64,000 bases of DNA from Shewanella subflava. GTDB lineage: Bacteria; Pseudomonadota; Gammaproteobacteria; Enterobacterales; Shewanellaceae. Below are positions 44,479 through 52,677 of this stretch, one piece after another. The position numbers and the translations under genes are program-made. The DNA is taken from the NCBI RefSeq assembly GCF_025971955.1, contig NZ_JAPDMX010000030.1, positions 127,752 through 191,751 of the forward strand, in the 5' to 3' direction. The first letter of the stretch is position 1. The number at the start of each line of letters is the position of its first letter. A model generated the notes under the pieces. The model saw only the letters and a list, made by a program, of their open reading frames with translations. It had not been told where the DNA came from and did no database searches.

Positions 44479-45177
44479 TTAAATGTATTTTGCAATAGTC
44501 GTCGCTTGTTGGGCATCACACCCAAGATGAATAAGTACTTCAGATAAAATGGTTTGTTTTTTCGCGGTGTTATTATTGGTGGTGACCCAATATCCGCTTT
44601 GTCCAATTTCTTTAGGGTTAGCAGATTGGCTTGCATCTAATAATGCTTGTTTTGAAGTGGCAAAATACAAACGCCCCTTTCCTTGAATTTGTAATACCTG
44701 TTCAAAATGACTGCCCGCTTGTTTTGCTAGGGCATCAAGTAAAAACATAAAACGACCAACAGCCCCCTTTTGCTGGCTAATTAAGTGTTCATTAACCACC
44801 GTTTTAAAGTCCATGGTAGTCGATAAGCCTGAAACCGCTTTAGTGTCATCAACAACAGCTGGTGTCGGCGTTGCTTCTTGGGGGGTAGGATGCTTAATCG
44901 CTACATTTACCTGAGGTGACGATTCAGCTTTCACTTGAGCGCGATGGTTGACTAATTGCTCAACAATGGATTTTGCTTTATTAAAAAGCGCATCTCTTGC
45001 ATTTGCGTCAAGGGCATCTAACCCCGGCTGGCTAATGGACTCAGGTGTATGATCGGCAACATTTTCAACGGGAAGACCTAACAAACGACGTAAAATCTCT
45101 GAAGCACTTTCACCAATTCTTTCAGTTTTACTTGCAATAAAACGGTAAAGTTCTTCATCAATTTCAATGTATTTCAT
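44479..45177 (-). CDS. seqA: Negative modulator of replication initiation SeqA
   Basis: SeqA binds hemimethylated GATC and delays re-initiation at oriC. ATG 45177, with AAGGA eight bases upstream, gives MKYIEIDEELYRFIASKT as in E. coli. The N-terminal multimerisation domain (GESASEILRRLLG) and the C-terminal DNA-binding domain (YFATSKQALLDASQSANPKE, then SGYWVTTNNNTAKK near residue 197) are present, joined by a long low-complexity linker (about residues 80-120) rich in P, T and V. Two GATC sites lie 94 bp upstream. Confidence 0.93.
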   Translation of the reverse strand: MKYIEIDEELYRFIASKTERIGESASEILRRLLGLPVENVADHTPESISQPGLDALDANARDALFNKAKSIVEQLVNHRAQVKAESSPQVNVAIKHPTPQEATPTPAVVDDTKAVSGLSTTMDFKTVVNEHLISQQKGAVGRFMFLLDALAKQAGSHFEQVLQIQGKGRLYFATSKQALLDASQSANPKEIGQSGYWVTTNNNTAKKQTILSEVLIHLGCDAQQATTIAKYI

Positions 45178-45270
45178 TTCAATCATCCTTTTGTCTGTCG
45201 AAGATATGAACCCAATCGCGATTATCACCCGCGTATTGACCATATCTTACTTATTCAATTTATTGTTTTA

Positions 45271-45284
45271 GATCGATTGCGATC
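45271..45284. promoter_or_regulatory. Two GATC sites 10 bp apart in the seqA-ybfF intergenic region
   Basis: GATC occurs at 45271 and 45281, exactly one helical turn apart, inside the divergent region between seqA and ybfF; a third lies at 45427. Paired GATC sites in phase are the kind of target SeqA prefers, so SeqA may bind its own promoter region. Confidence 0.4.
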
Positions 45285-45483
45285 GTTTATTGTGCCAGTT
45301 TAAGCTAAGCGCCTCGCAAGAATAAAGCCCCAAATTGATTAATTGCTAGATAATCAACATTAACTGACAATTTTATTTAAAAATCGTTACCCTGCTGCAG
45401 ATTAAATCGGCAACAAAACTTGATTTGATCCCCGTCATCACGCAAAATTCGCCGCCATCAGAGTCAGATAGTTAGGCAAGTAA

Positions 45484-46260
45484 ATGCATTACGTCACGTC
45501 AGGCAATGGCGAACCGGTTATATTAATCCACGGTTTGTTTGGTAACTTAGATAATTTAAAGTCATTAGGCATGTCCCTTGAAACAGATTTTCAAGTCATT
45601 CGTGTCGATGTGCCTAATCATGGGTTAAGTGAACATTGGCAAACCATGGACTATCCCAGTTTAGCGAAGGCCGTAATAGAGTTAATCGACAAGCTTGGAT
45701 TTGATTGCGTTAAACTTGTTGGCCATTCAATGGGCGGTAAAATCGCCATGGCTGCAGCATTGTTATATCCTGAGCGCATCTCTAGCCTAGTCGTGGCAGA
45801 TATTGCTCCTGTAAGCTATCAACCTCGCCATCAACTGGTATTTGCAGGGCTAACCTCTTTACCTCTCAATCAAAATACAAGCCGCAAATCAGCGTTAAGT
45901 CATCTTATTAATGCAGGCATTGACGAAGCTACGGCTCAATTTCTACTGAAAAACCTACAACGTACTGAGACAGGTTTTGAATGGAAAATGAATTTATCTG
46001 GGCTAATTAATTGCTACGATCGTATCATCGGCTGGCAGTTAACCAACGATAACCGTGCACTACAATACAACAAACCTTGCTTGTTTATTCGTGGTGGCGA
46101 GTCAAACTATGTTACCGCTGATCATCGTGCAGCTATAATGCAGCAATTTCCGAAGGTCACAGCGAAAACACTTAACGGCACAGGTCATTGGTTACACGCC
46201 CAAAAACCTGAAATATTTAATCGAATTGTCGGCGATTTTTTGCGCAAAGCTGACGATTAA
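45484..46260 (+). CDS. ybfF: Esterase YbfF
   Basis: An alpha/beta hydrolase of 258 residues with oxyanion motif HGLFGNLDN near residue 15, nucleophile elbow GHSMGGK near residue 83 and the terminal His in GTGHWLHAQ near residue 236. YbfF hydrolyses short acyl esters and palmitoyl-CoA in E. coli; its physiological role is uncertain. It is divergent from seqA as in E. coli. Confidence 0.9.
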   Translation: MHYVTSGNGEPVILIHGLFGNLDNLKSLGMSLETDFQVIRVDVPNHGLSEHWQTMDYPSLAKAVIELIDKLGFDCVKLVGHSMGGKIAMAAALLYPERISSLVVADIAPVSYQPRHQLVFAGLTSLPLNQNTSRKSALSHLINAGIDEATAQFLLKNLQRTETGFEWKMNLSGLINCYDRIIGWQLTNDNRALQYNKPCLFIRGGESNYVTADHRAAIMQQFPKVTAKTLNGTGHWLHAQKPEIFNRIVGDFLRKADD

Positions 46261-46359
46261 TTTTCAAGCATTTACACTATGACAGATAGCCGTTGCGAGT
46301 ATGATGTGATATATTCGCGCCTCTTTTTTGCCGTAGCAGAAGTCTTTAAAAGGTGAAGT

Positions 46360-46581
46360 ATGCTGAATCAATATATGGAACAAATAGAAAGCCTCAGTTT
46401 GGATTTCTTTTTTGCAGCAATTTTCTTTTTTATTGGTATGGCCATTCGAGATGTACTGAAACAAGGTAATGTACCCAAATTCGGGCGATTGATCGTCTGG
46501 GGTGTTTTATTTTTAGGATGTGCTGGTTTTGTGGCAAAAGGCATTATTCAAATGACCTGGGAAGGTTCAGGTATTGGTTAA
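46360..46581 (+). CDS. DUF2788 small membrane protein
   Basis: The 73-residue protein has two membrane helices (about residues 14-31 and 44-65) joined by RDVLKQGNVPKFGR, the pattern of DUF2788. AAAGGTG precedes the ATG. It lies between ybfF and ybfE, 9 bp before the latter, and is probably co-transcribed with it. Function is unknown. Confidence 0.8.
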   Translation: MLNQYMEQIESLSLDFFFAAIFFFIGMAIRDVLKQGNVPKFGRLIVWGVLFLGCAGFVAKGIIQMTWEGSGIG

Positions 46582-46589
46582 TAAGAGAT

Positions 46590-46862
46590 ATGGCAAAAGA
46601 AACAGCAGATAGAACCACCATTGACCTTTTTGACAGTGAAAAACGACGTGGCAGACCAAGAAGTAATCCACTGACTCGTGAACAACAATTAAAGATCAAT
46701 AAACGTAACCAAATTCAGCGTGATCGCGCTAACGGTTTAAAGCGAATAGAGTTAAAGGTGTCACAAGATTTATACGACGCCTTGAATCAACAGGCTTTGG
46801 CCAGTAACATCAGTCGTAGCCAGTTAATCGAGCATATTCTGCAACAGCAAGTCGACAACTGA
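46590..46862 (+). CDS. ybfE: YbfE-like protein (LexA-regulated family)
   Basis: Starting at ATG 46590 gives MAKETADRTTIDLF, matching E. coli YbfE. The 90-residue protein has the RRGRPRSNPLT AT-hook-like segment near residue 19 and a C-terminal ribbon-helix-helix-like region (LKRIELKVSQDLYDALNQ, then NISRSQLIEHIL). It is presumably DNA-binding. The E. coli gene is LexA-regulated, but I see no clear CTGT-N8-ACAG box here. Confidence 0.85.
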   Translation: MAKETADRTTIDLFDSEKRRGRPRSNPLTREQQLKINKRNQIQRDRANGLKRIELKVSQDLYDALNQQALASNISRSQLIEHILQQQVDN

Positions 46863-46913
46863 TTCATTTTTCGAACATCGCACAAAGCGAAATTGATATT
46901 GAAAGGATACCCC

Positions 46914-47441
46914 ATGGCAACTGTAGGTCTATTTTTCGGTAGCGACACTGGTAACACCGAAGCTGTCGCCAAGATGATCCAGAAGAAACTGGGCAAACAC
47001 ATGGTTGATGTTAAAGACATCGCCAAAAGCACTAAAGAACAAATCGCAGAATATGATTTATTATTATTCGGCATTCCAACTTGGTATTACGGTGAAGCAC
47101 AATGTGATTGGGATGACTTCTTCCCAGAACTTGAACAAATCGACTTTAACGACAAGTTAGTCGCCATTTTTGGTTGTGGTGATCAAGAAGATTACGCTGA
47201 ATACTTCCTTGATGCGATGGGAATGGTGCGTGACATAGTTGAAGCGCGTGGCGGTATTATTATTGGCCACTGGCCTACCGAAAGTTACGATTTTGAAGCT
47301 TCAAAAGGCCTTGTTGACGCAGACCACTTTGTCGGTTTAGGTATTGATGAAGACCGTCAGCCTGAACTTACCGAAGAACGTGTTGATGCTTGGGTTAAGC
47401 AAATTTACGAAGAAATGTGCTTAGCTGAACTCGAAGGTTAA
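46914..47441 (+). CDS. fldA: Flavodoxin I
   Basis: A long-chain flavodoxin that donates electrons to biotin synthase, IspG/IspH and others. ATG 46914 gives 175 residues with FMN phosphate loop GSDTGNTEAVA near residue 9, GIPTWYYGEAQCDW near residue 52 and FGCGDQEDYAEYF near residue 90. Gene order ybfE-fldA equals E. coli; no fur gene follows here. Confidence 0.95.
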   Translation: MATVGLFFGSDTGNTEAVAKMIQKKLGKHMVDVKDIAKSTKEQIAEYDLLLFGIPTWYYGEAQCDWDDFFPELEQIDFNDKLVAIFGCGDQEDYAEYFLDAMGMVRDIVEARGGIIIGHWPTESYDFEASKGLVDADHFVGLGIDEDRQPELTEERVDAWVKQIYEEMCLAELEG

Positions 47442-47465
47442 TTCTCACCTTATTGCTCTTCGAAC

Positions 47466-47491
47466 AAGCGGCTATGATTAGCCGCTTTTTT
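47466..47491 (+). terminator. Terminator after fldA
   Basis: AAGCGGCT (47466-47473) pairs with AGCCGCTT (47480-47487), loop of six, followed by T residues. Confidence 0.88.
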
Positions 47492-47640
47492 AATTTTCTA
47501 TCCACAGCGAAATCACAGGTGTTTTAGTTAATACCATCAAGATCCACCGTCAAGTGGATCTTCACACTACTGATACAACTGCTTTAAATACTATCAATTC
47601 AATATCTAACATAATATTTTGTTAGCTACAGGATCATGCA

Positions 47641-48531
47641 TTGTTCGAACTTGGAAAAAGCGTCAAATTTAAAATCGATAATGTGATTGTTCAATACCAC
47701 ATTTTTGATAAATGTCAGCCGATAATGGTCACCTTCCCGCCCGTTTGTCAGTCAATACCGTTAGCGTTAATTGATTCTGATCCTACGGTGTGGTCATTTG
47801 ACTTTTTTGCTAAACGCAAAATGAACATCATCGCATTCAATCATATTGGCAGTGGTAATTATTTTGATTCAGCCGAATTTATTTCATTTTTAGCGTCAAT
47901 CGTCGATGATTTAGCCCTTTTTCCCCAACGAATTGGTTATGGCGCAAGTTTAGGCGGCTTTGCATTAACGTTACATGCAGATAGATTAAAACTCTCTAAA
48001 GCTTTACTCATGATGCCTCAAACTACTTATGATAAAGCTATCGCATCATGGGACCCTGTCGTCATGAAGGCACAACCCAGCATACATAATCCTATGGCAT
48101 CGCTTGATGGCGCTCATTGTCAAACGCCACTCACCGTCATTTATGATCCGCTGTGGATACCTGATAAACTTCATGTTGCAAGGTTTACTCATCCCATTCA
48201 GCGACTCACCATTCAAGGTATTGGCCATAGAACGCCACGCGCGTTACTGCATATGGGGATGTTGACCGATGTTGTCTTGGCTTTTATAGAAGGCGAAATA
48301 GACAAACACGATTTTTATCAACGTATTAAAGCAAAACGTAATCTTTCTTATTATTTTAGAGATGCATACAAATTACCAGGACTGAATTTAACCAAAAAAC
48401 GCTTGTTCATTATTTATAAACACAAATTGATTTTCAGAGTCAATAATCTTAATTTTGAACCCCAAAAAATTGCCACTCGACTAAAAGAAAGCGTTGATAA
48501 AAGAGTGAATAAACTCAAGCATAAACCTTAA
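47641..48531 (+). CDS. Alpha/beta-hydrolase-like protein of unknown function
   Basis: The frame can start only at TTG 47641 (AGGA seven bases upstream) or further in. The 296-residue product has the nucleophile elbow GYGASLGGFAL near residue 100 and a late His in GIGHRTPRAL near residue 195, so a serine-hydrolase fold is likely; the Asp is less certain (FID or IYDP near residue 170). The C-terminal third is basic and helical. Nearest neighbours, fldA and earP, give no functional link. I do not recognise the family; similar proteins may act in polysaccharide metabolism. Confidence 0.65.
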   Translation: MFELGKSVKFKIDNVIVQYHIFDKCQPIMVTFPPVCQSIPLALIDSDPTVWSFDFFAKRKMNIIAFNHIGSGNYFDSAEFISFLASIVDDLALFPQRIGYGASLGGFALTLHADRLKLSKALLMMPQTTYDKAIASWDPVVMKAQPSIHNPMASLDGAHCQTPLTVIYDPLWIPDKLHVARFTHPIQRLTIQGIGHRTPRALLHMGMLTDVVLAFIEGEIDKHDFYQRIKAKRNLSYYFRDAYKLPGLNLTKKRLFIIYKHKLIFRVNNLNFEPQKIATRLKESVDKRVNKLKHKP

Positions 48532-48559
48532 ATTTTCGAATGAATATGGACTTCTCTCT

Positions 48560-49750
48560 GTGGATATAAAAGCATCAACCATTGCTAATCATAAGCATTG
48601 GGACATTTTTTGCGTTGTTGTTGACAACTATGGTGACATCGGTGTGACCTGGCGTTTAGCAAAACAATTAGCAGCAGAATATGCCATCACGGTTAATTTA
48701 TGGGTAGACGATCTTAATAGTTTTGGCCACATTTTACCCGCCCTTGACCCTGGTAGCACTTATCAAACTTTCTTTGATGTTAATATTATTCACTGGAATG
48801 ATTCATCAATTGAAAAATACACTCCAGGAGTTTGTTTAATAGAAGCATTTGCCTGTGAAATACCTTCATCAATAATTGAAAAATTAATTAATTTAAAACA
48901 AATTTTCCCTAAAGAATTACCCGTGTGGCTCAATTTAGAATACTTATCGGCAGAAGACTGGGTTGAAGGATGTCATGGCTTACCCTCATTTCAAAGTTGT
49001 GGATTACAGAAATATTTCTATCTACCTGGCTTCACAGACAAAACGGGTGGATTAATATGCGAGCAAAACCTATTTGATTTACGAGATAGCTGGCAAAGTG
49101 ATAAAGCCAACAAGATGGCTTTATTTGCTCAGTTAGGCTTAAGGGGCATTGAAGTAGAACATCGGGTGATTTCAGTATTCAGTTATGAAACGCCATCATT
49201 GCTAGCGTTAATTCAATGGTGGCAGACAGAGAAGTCCCCTGTGCATGTGCTTATTCCTAAAGGCAGAAGTTTACATAGCTTAACTTCAATTTTGCCCTGC
49301 TCTTTAAATGAACTTGTCGCGGGTCAGTCAATTCCCCTCGACAATGTCACACTGCACATACTCCCGATGACAGATCAACAAGGTTACGATCGATTATTGT
49401 GGAGTTGCGATGTTAACATTGTACGCGGTGAAGATTCTTTTTTGCGAGCTCAATGGGCTGCAAAACCCTTTATTTGGCACATTTATCCGCAAGAAGATGA
49501 TTATCACCTAATAAAATTAGAAGCTTTTATGCAAATTTACTGCGATAATCTAGCGCCTGATTTAGCTAAGCCATGGTGTGAATTGAACCTGTCGTTCAAC
49601 CAAGGTAATCAAATTGACACTGTCAATCATTGGCAAAAACTCGAATTTAATCATTTGTCATTACAGCAACATGCTAAAAAATGGCCGATGACAGCATTAA
49701 ATAGTGCAGATCTTGCTTCGCGACTAGTTCAATTCGTAAAAAGTCGCTAA
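48560..49750 (+). CDS. earP: EF-P arginine rhamnosyltransferase EarP
   Basis: EarP transfers rhamnose from TDP-rhamnose to Arg32 of EF-P. The 396-residue protein has DIFCVVVDNYGDIGVTWRLAKQ near residue 15, the EarP/DUF2331 N-terminal signature, and a GT-B C-terminal domain with RGEDSFLRAQWAAKPFIWHIYPQ near residue 292 holding the conserved acidic residues. Start GTG 48560 is the only in-frame start near that end. It is immediately upstream of efp, its substrate. Confidence 0.93.
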   Translation: MDIKASTIANHKHWDIFCVVVDNYGDIGVTWRLAKQLAAEYAITVNLWVDDLNSFGHILPALDPGSTYQTFFDVNIIHWNDSSIEKYTPGVCLIEAFACEIPSSIIEKLINLKQIFPKELPVWLNLEYLSAEDWVEGCHGLPSFQSCGLQKYFYLPGFTDKTGGLICEQNLFDLRDSWQSDKANKMALFAQLGLRGIEVEHRVISVFSYETPSLLALIQWWQTEKSPVHVLIPKGRSLHSLTSILPCSLNELVAGQSIPLDNVTLHILPMTDQQGYDRLLWSCDVNIVRGEDSFLRAQWAAKPFIWHIYPQEDDYHLIKLEAFMQIYCDNLAPDLAKPWCELNLSFNQGNQIDTVNHWQKLEFNHLSLQQHAKKWPMTALNSADLASRLVQFVKSR

Positions 49751-49801
49751 GATACTGCTCGAATTAGAAATCGACGTCGATAAATTATAGGAAATAGTGT
49801 A

Positions 49802-50362
49802 ATGAAAACTGCTCATGAAATCCGTCCTGGTAACGTGATCATGTTAGATGGCAGCCCATGGGTTGTGCAAAAAACTGAAACAACTCGTTCTGGCCGTAAC
49901 GCTGCAATCGTTAAGTTAAAACTAAAAAACTTATTGCTTGATTCAGGTACTGAACAAACATTCAAAGGTGAAGACAAGTTAGACGATATCATTTTAGAAC
50001 GTCTTGACTGTACTTATTCTTACTTCGCAGATCCTATGTATGTATTTATGGATGAAGAATACAACCAATACGACGTTGAAGCTGACAACTTAGGTGATGC
50101 AGCGGCTTACATCGTAGATGGTATGGATGATCAATGCCAAGTGACTTTCTATAATGGCAAAGCGATTTCAGTAGAACTTCCTGTCCATATCGTTCGTGAA
50201 GTTATCTACACTGAGCCTTCTGCTCGTGGCGATACTTCAGGTAAAGTCATGAAGCCAGCAACTATTACTGGTGGCGGTACTGTGACTGTTGCTGATTTCG
50301 TTAAAGTTGGCGACAAGATTGAAATCGATACTCGTACTGGTGAATTTAAAAAGCGTGTTTAA
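49802..50362 (+). CDS. efp: Elongation factor P (Arg32 type)
   Basis: EF-P relieves ribosome stalling at polyproline. The 186-residue protein has, in the domain I loop, [11 protein letters not shown] with Arg at residue 32 instead of the Lys modified by EpmA/B. This is the EarP substrate class and agrees with earP next door. AGGAA precedes the ATG, and a terminator follows. Confidence 0.97.
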   Translation: MKTAHEIRPGNVIMLDGSPWVVQKTETTRSGRNAAIVKLKLKNLLLDSGTEQTFKGEDKLDDIILERLDCTYSYFADPMYVFMDEEYNQYDVEADNLGDAAAYIVDGMDDQCQVTFYNGKAISVELPVHIVREVIYTEPSARGDTSGKVMKPATITGGGTVTVADFVKVGDKIEIDTRTGEFKKRV

Positions 50363-50382
50363 TCACATTTTGTAAATAAGCC

Positions 50383-50410
50383 AAAAGCCAGCTTAATCGC
50401 TGGCTTTTTT
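50383..50410 (+). terminator. Terminator after efp
   Basis: AAAAGCCAGC (50383-50392) pairs with GCTGGCTTTT (50399-50408) around a six-base loop, with further T residues. Confidence 0.9.
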
Positions 50411-50599
50411 GTTTCTTTACAGCATAAAACACTAAATCTATCACTTTAAACCCCATTAAATAAGATTTATACACTATTTATCTTTATAAAATCAGCGCGA
50501 TCATCTAAAAAAGCGCTAAAAAATCATTATCAAACACTTCCACAAAGCCAATAAATTCGTTATGGTTCGCCCACTTAGTTGTATTTTAACGAGAGCGGT

Positions 50600-51814
50600 A
50601 TGCGTCCAATCATCAAATCCAATAAATTAGATACTGTGTGTTACGACATTCGTGGACCAGTTCATAAAGAAGCACGTCGCTTAGAAGACGAAGGCCATCG
50701 CATTTTAAAGCTAAATATCGGTAACCCTGCACCATTTGGATTTGAAGCCCCGGAAGAAATCGTTCGTGATGTGATTTTAAACCTTCCCAGTGCCCAAGGT
50801 TATTGTGAATCTAAGGGGTTATTCTCTGCTCGTAAAGCGATTGTGCAGCATTATCAATCACAAGGAATTTTCGGTGTCGATATTGAAGATATCTATATTG
50901 GTAATGGGGCTTCTGAGCTGATCGTAATGGCCATGCAGGGTTTACTTAATCCTGACGATGAGATGTTAATCCCCTCACCTGATTATCCACTGTGGACTGC
51001 TGCGGCAAATTTAGCGGGCGGCAAAGCCGTGCATTACCGCTGCGATGAAGAAGCTGATTGGTTTCCGGACATTGAAGACATCAAAAGTAAAATCAGTCCT
51101 CGTACCCGTGGCATTGTATTAATTAATCCGAATAACCCAACAGGCGCTGTGTATTCAGAAGAATTAATCCAACAGGTGATAGAGCTTTGCCGTCAACATG
51201 ATTTGATTTTATTTTCTGATGAAATTTACGATAAGATTTTGTATGACGAAGCCCAACATGTGCCAGCTGCACGTCTGTCGGATGACATTTTAACCGTGAC
51301 CTTTAACGGACTTTCTAAGGCCTATCGAGCGGCAGGTTTTAGAGTCGGTTGGATGATGCTTACGGGCAACTTAAAAGCGGCAAAAAGCTATATTGAAGGC
51401 TTAGAAATGCTTGCTTCTATGCGATTGTGTTCAAACGTACCCAATCAACATGCTATCCAAACGGCACTGGGTGGATATCAATCGATTAACGAGCTGATCT
51501 TGCCAAACGGCAGACTAACCGTGCAACGCGATGCTTGCTATGACATATTGAACGCTATTCCGGGCGTGAGTTGCAAAAAACCCAAAGGTGCCCTGTACGC
51601 GTTCCCAAAACTCGACATGAAAAAGTTTAATTTACGTGACGATGAACGCTTGGTCTTTGAATTACTTAAACAAAAAAAGATTTTGTTAGTTCAAGGAAGC
51701 GCATTTAATTGGCCTGAACCTGATCACTTAAGGGTTGTTTTCTTACCGCATAAGGAAGACTTAACTAAAGCATTGCATGAATTTGGTAATTTCTTAGAAG
51801 ATTATCGCCAATAA
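50600..51814 (+). CDS. alaA: Glutamate-pyruvate aminotransferase AlaA
   Basis: A PLP-dependent aminotransferase making alanine from pyruvate. ATG 50600 gives MRPIIKSNKLDTVCYDIRG, aligned with E. coli AlaA; the body shows NIGNPAPFGF, AQGYCESKGL, INPNNPTGAVY, the PLP lysine in FNGLSKAYRAAGFRVGW near residue 235 and MLASMRLCSNVP. The 404-residue length is normal. An in-frame TTG at 50579 is less likely. Confidence 0.94.
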   Translation: MRPIIKSNKLDTVCYDIRGPVHKEARRLEDEGHRILKLNIGNPAPFGFEAPEEIVRDVILNLPSAQGYCESKGLFSARKAIVQHYQSQGIFGVDIEDIYIGNGASELIVMAMQGLLNPDDEMLIPSPDYPLWTAAANLAGGKAVHYRCDEEADWFPDIEDIKSKISPRTRGIVLINPNNPTGAVYSEELIQQVIELCRQHDLILFSDEIYDKILYDEAQHVPAARLSDDILTVTFNGLSKAYRAAGFRVGWMMLTGNLKAAKSYIEGLEMLASMRLCSNVPNQHAIQTALGGYQSINELILPNGRLTVQRDACYDILNAIPGVSCKKPKGALYAFPKLDMKKFNLRDDERLVFELLKQKKILLVQGSAFNWPEPDHLRVVFLPHKEDLTKALHEFGNFLEDYRQ

Positions 51815-51834
51815 ATTGCAGTGATAAATAAAAC

Positions 51835-51865
51835 CAAAATGGGCTGATTGATTCAGCCCATTTTG
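51835..51865. terminator. Hairpin terminator between alaA and the YfbR-like gene
   Basis: CAAAATGGGCTGA pairs with TCAGCCCATTTTG around a five-base loop; a short T-rich tail follows. It is usable in both directions. Confidence 0.75.
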
Positions 51866-51915
51866 CTTTCTAAGGTATGATAAATGACTCAGTACCAAAA
51901 CAGATAAGGAAAAAC

Positions 51916-52518
51916 ATGAAACAAAGTACCTTTATGGCTTGGATAACCCGATTACCCTTGTTAAAAAGATGGGCGTTAATGCACTGTTTTCAAGAGGAGA
52001 ATGTTTCTGAACATTGCCACCAAGTTGCGGTTATTGCCCATTTGTTGGTGGTGATTAAAAACACCCGTTTTGGGGGCACCTTAAACCCTGAAAAAGCCGC
52101 AACATTAGCGCTTTACCATGAGGTGTCTGAGACTAAATTACAGGACATCAATTCAAATACTAAATACCATAATCCAGAATTCACCAAAGCCTTTAAGCAA
52201 CTTGAAGATTTAGCCGAAAAAGAGTGCCTTGCAACTCTTCCCGAAGACTTACGTGCTGCAATGGAGCCATTAATTGTACAAGCTGAAGTCGACCCCGAAT
52301 ATAAAGCCATTGTTAAAGCAGCTGATATTCTACAAGCCTATGTAAAAACCAACAATGAACTCAGATTTCACAACAATGAATTTGAGCATGTAAAACAAAA
52401 TCTTGATCGAAAACTGGCTGAACTTGAAGCCAGCATGCCGGAAGTAAAATGCTTCATCGAAATATTTCTCGATAGCTGCACAACAACTTTAGATAAAATA
52501 AGTGAAGTGCAGTATTAA
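51916..52518 (+). CDS. yfbR: YfbR-like 5'-nucleotidase family protein with HE in place of HD
   Basis: ATG 51916 with AAGGA upstream gives 200 residues starting MKQSTFMAWITRLPLLKRW, similar to E. coli YfbR, a dNMP 5'-nucleotidase. The metal-binding His in NVSEHCHQVA near residue 33 and the late Asp in VKAADILQAYVK near residue 138 are present, but the central motif reads YHEVSETKLQDI where E. coli has YHDASEVLTGDL. So the HD-domain Asp is Glu and the following loop is altered. Activity may be changed, or the metal site may tolerate Glu. It lies next to alaA, as yfbR does in E. coli. Confidence 0.85.
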   Translation: MKQSTFMAWITRLPLLKRWALMHCFQEENVSEHCHQVAVIAHLLVVIKNTRFGGTLNPEKAATLALYHEVSETKLQDINSNTKYHNPEFTKAFKQLEDLAEKECLATLPEDLRAAMEPLIVQAEVDPEYKAIVKAADILQAYVKTNNELRFHNNEFEHVKQNLDRKLAELEASMPEVKCFIEIFLDSCTTTLDKISEVQY

Positions 52519-52677
52519 TCAACAATCATTGTGGGTTTATTTATTCGATAGCGTCAATTCGGGCAGCTATGGTTGTCATCAGGGTTTAATTTAATGAACA
52601 CGTATTCAAGGCATTTAAAAAACTTGTTAATTACACTATGATTAGCCAGCAAATTTATTATTCAGATCGGAAGTAAT

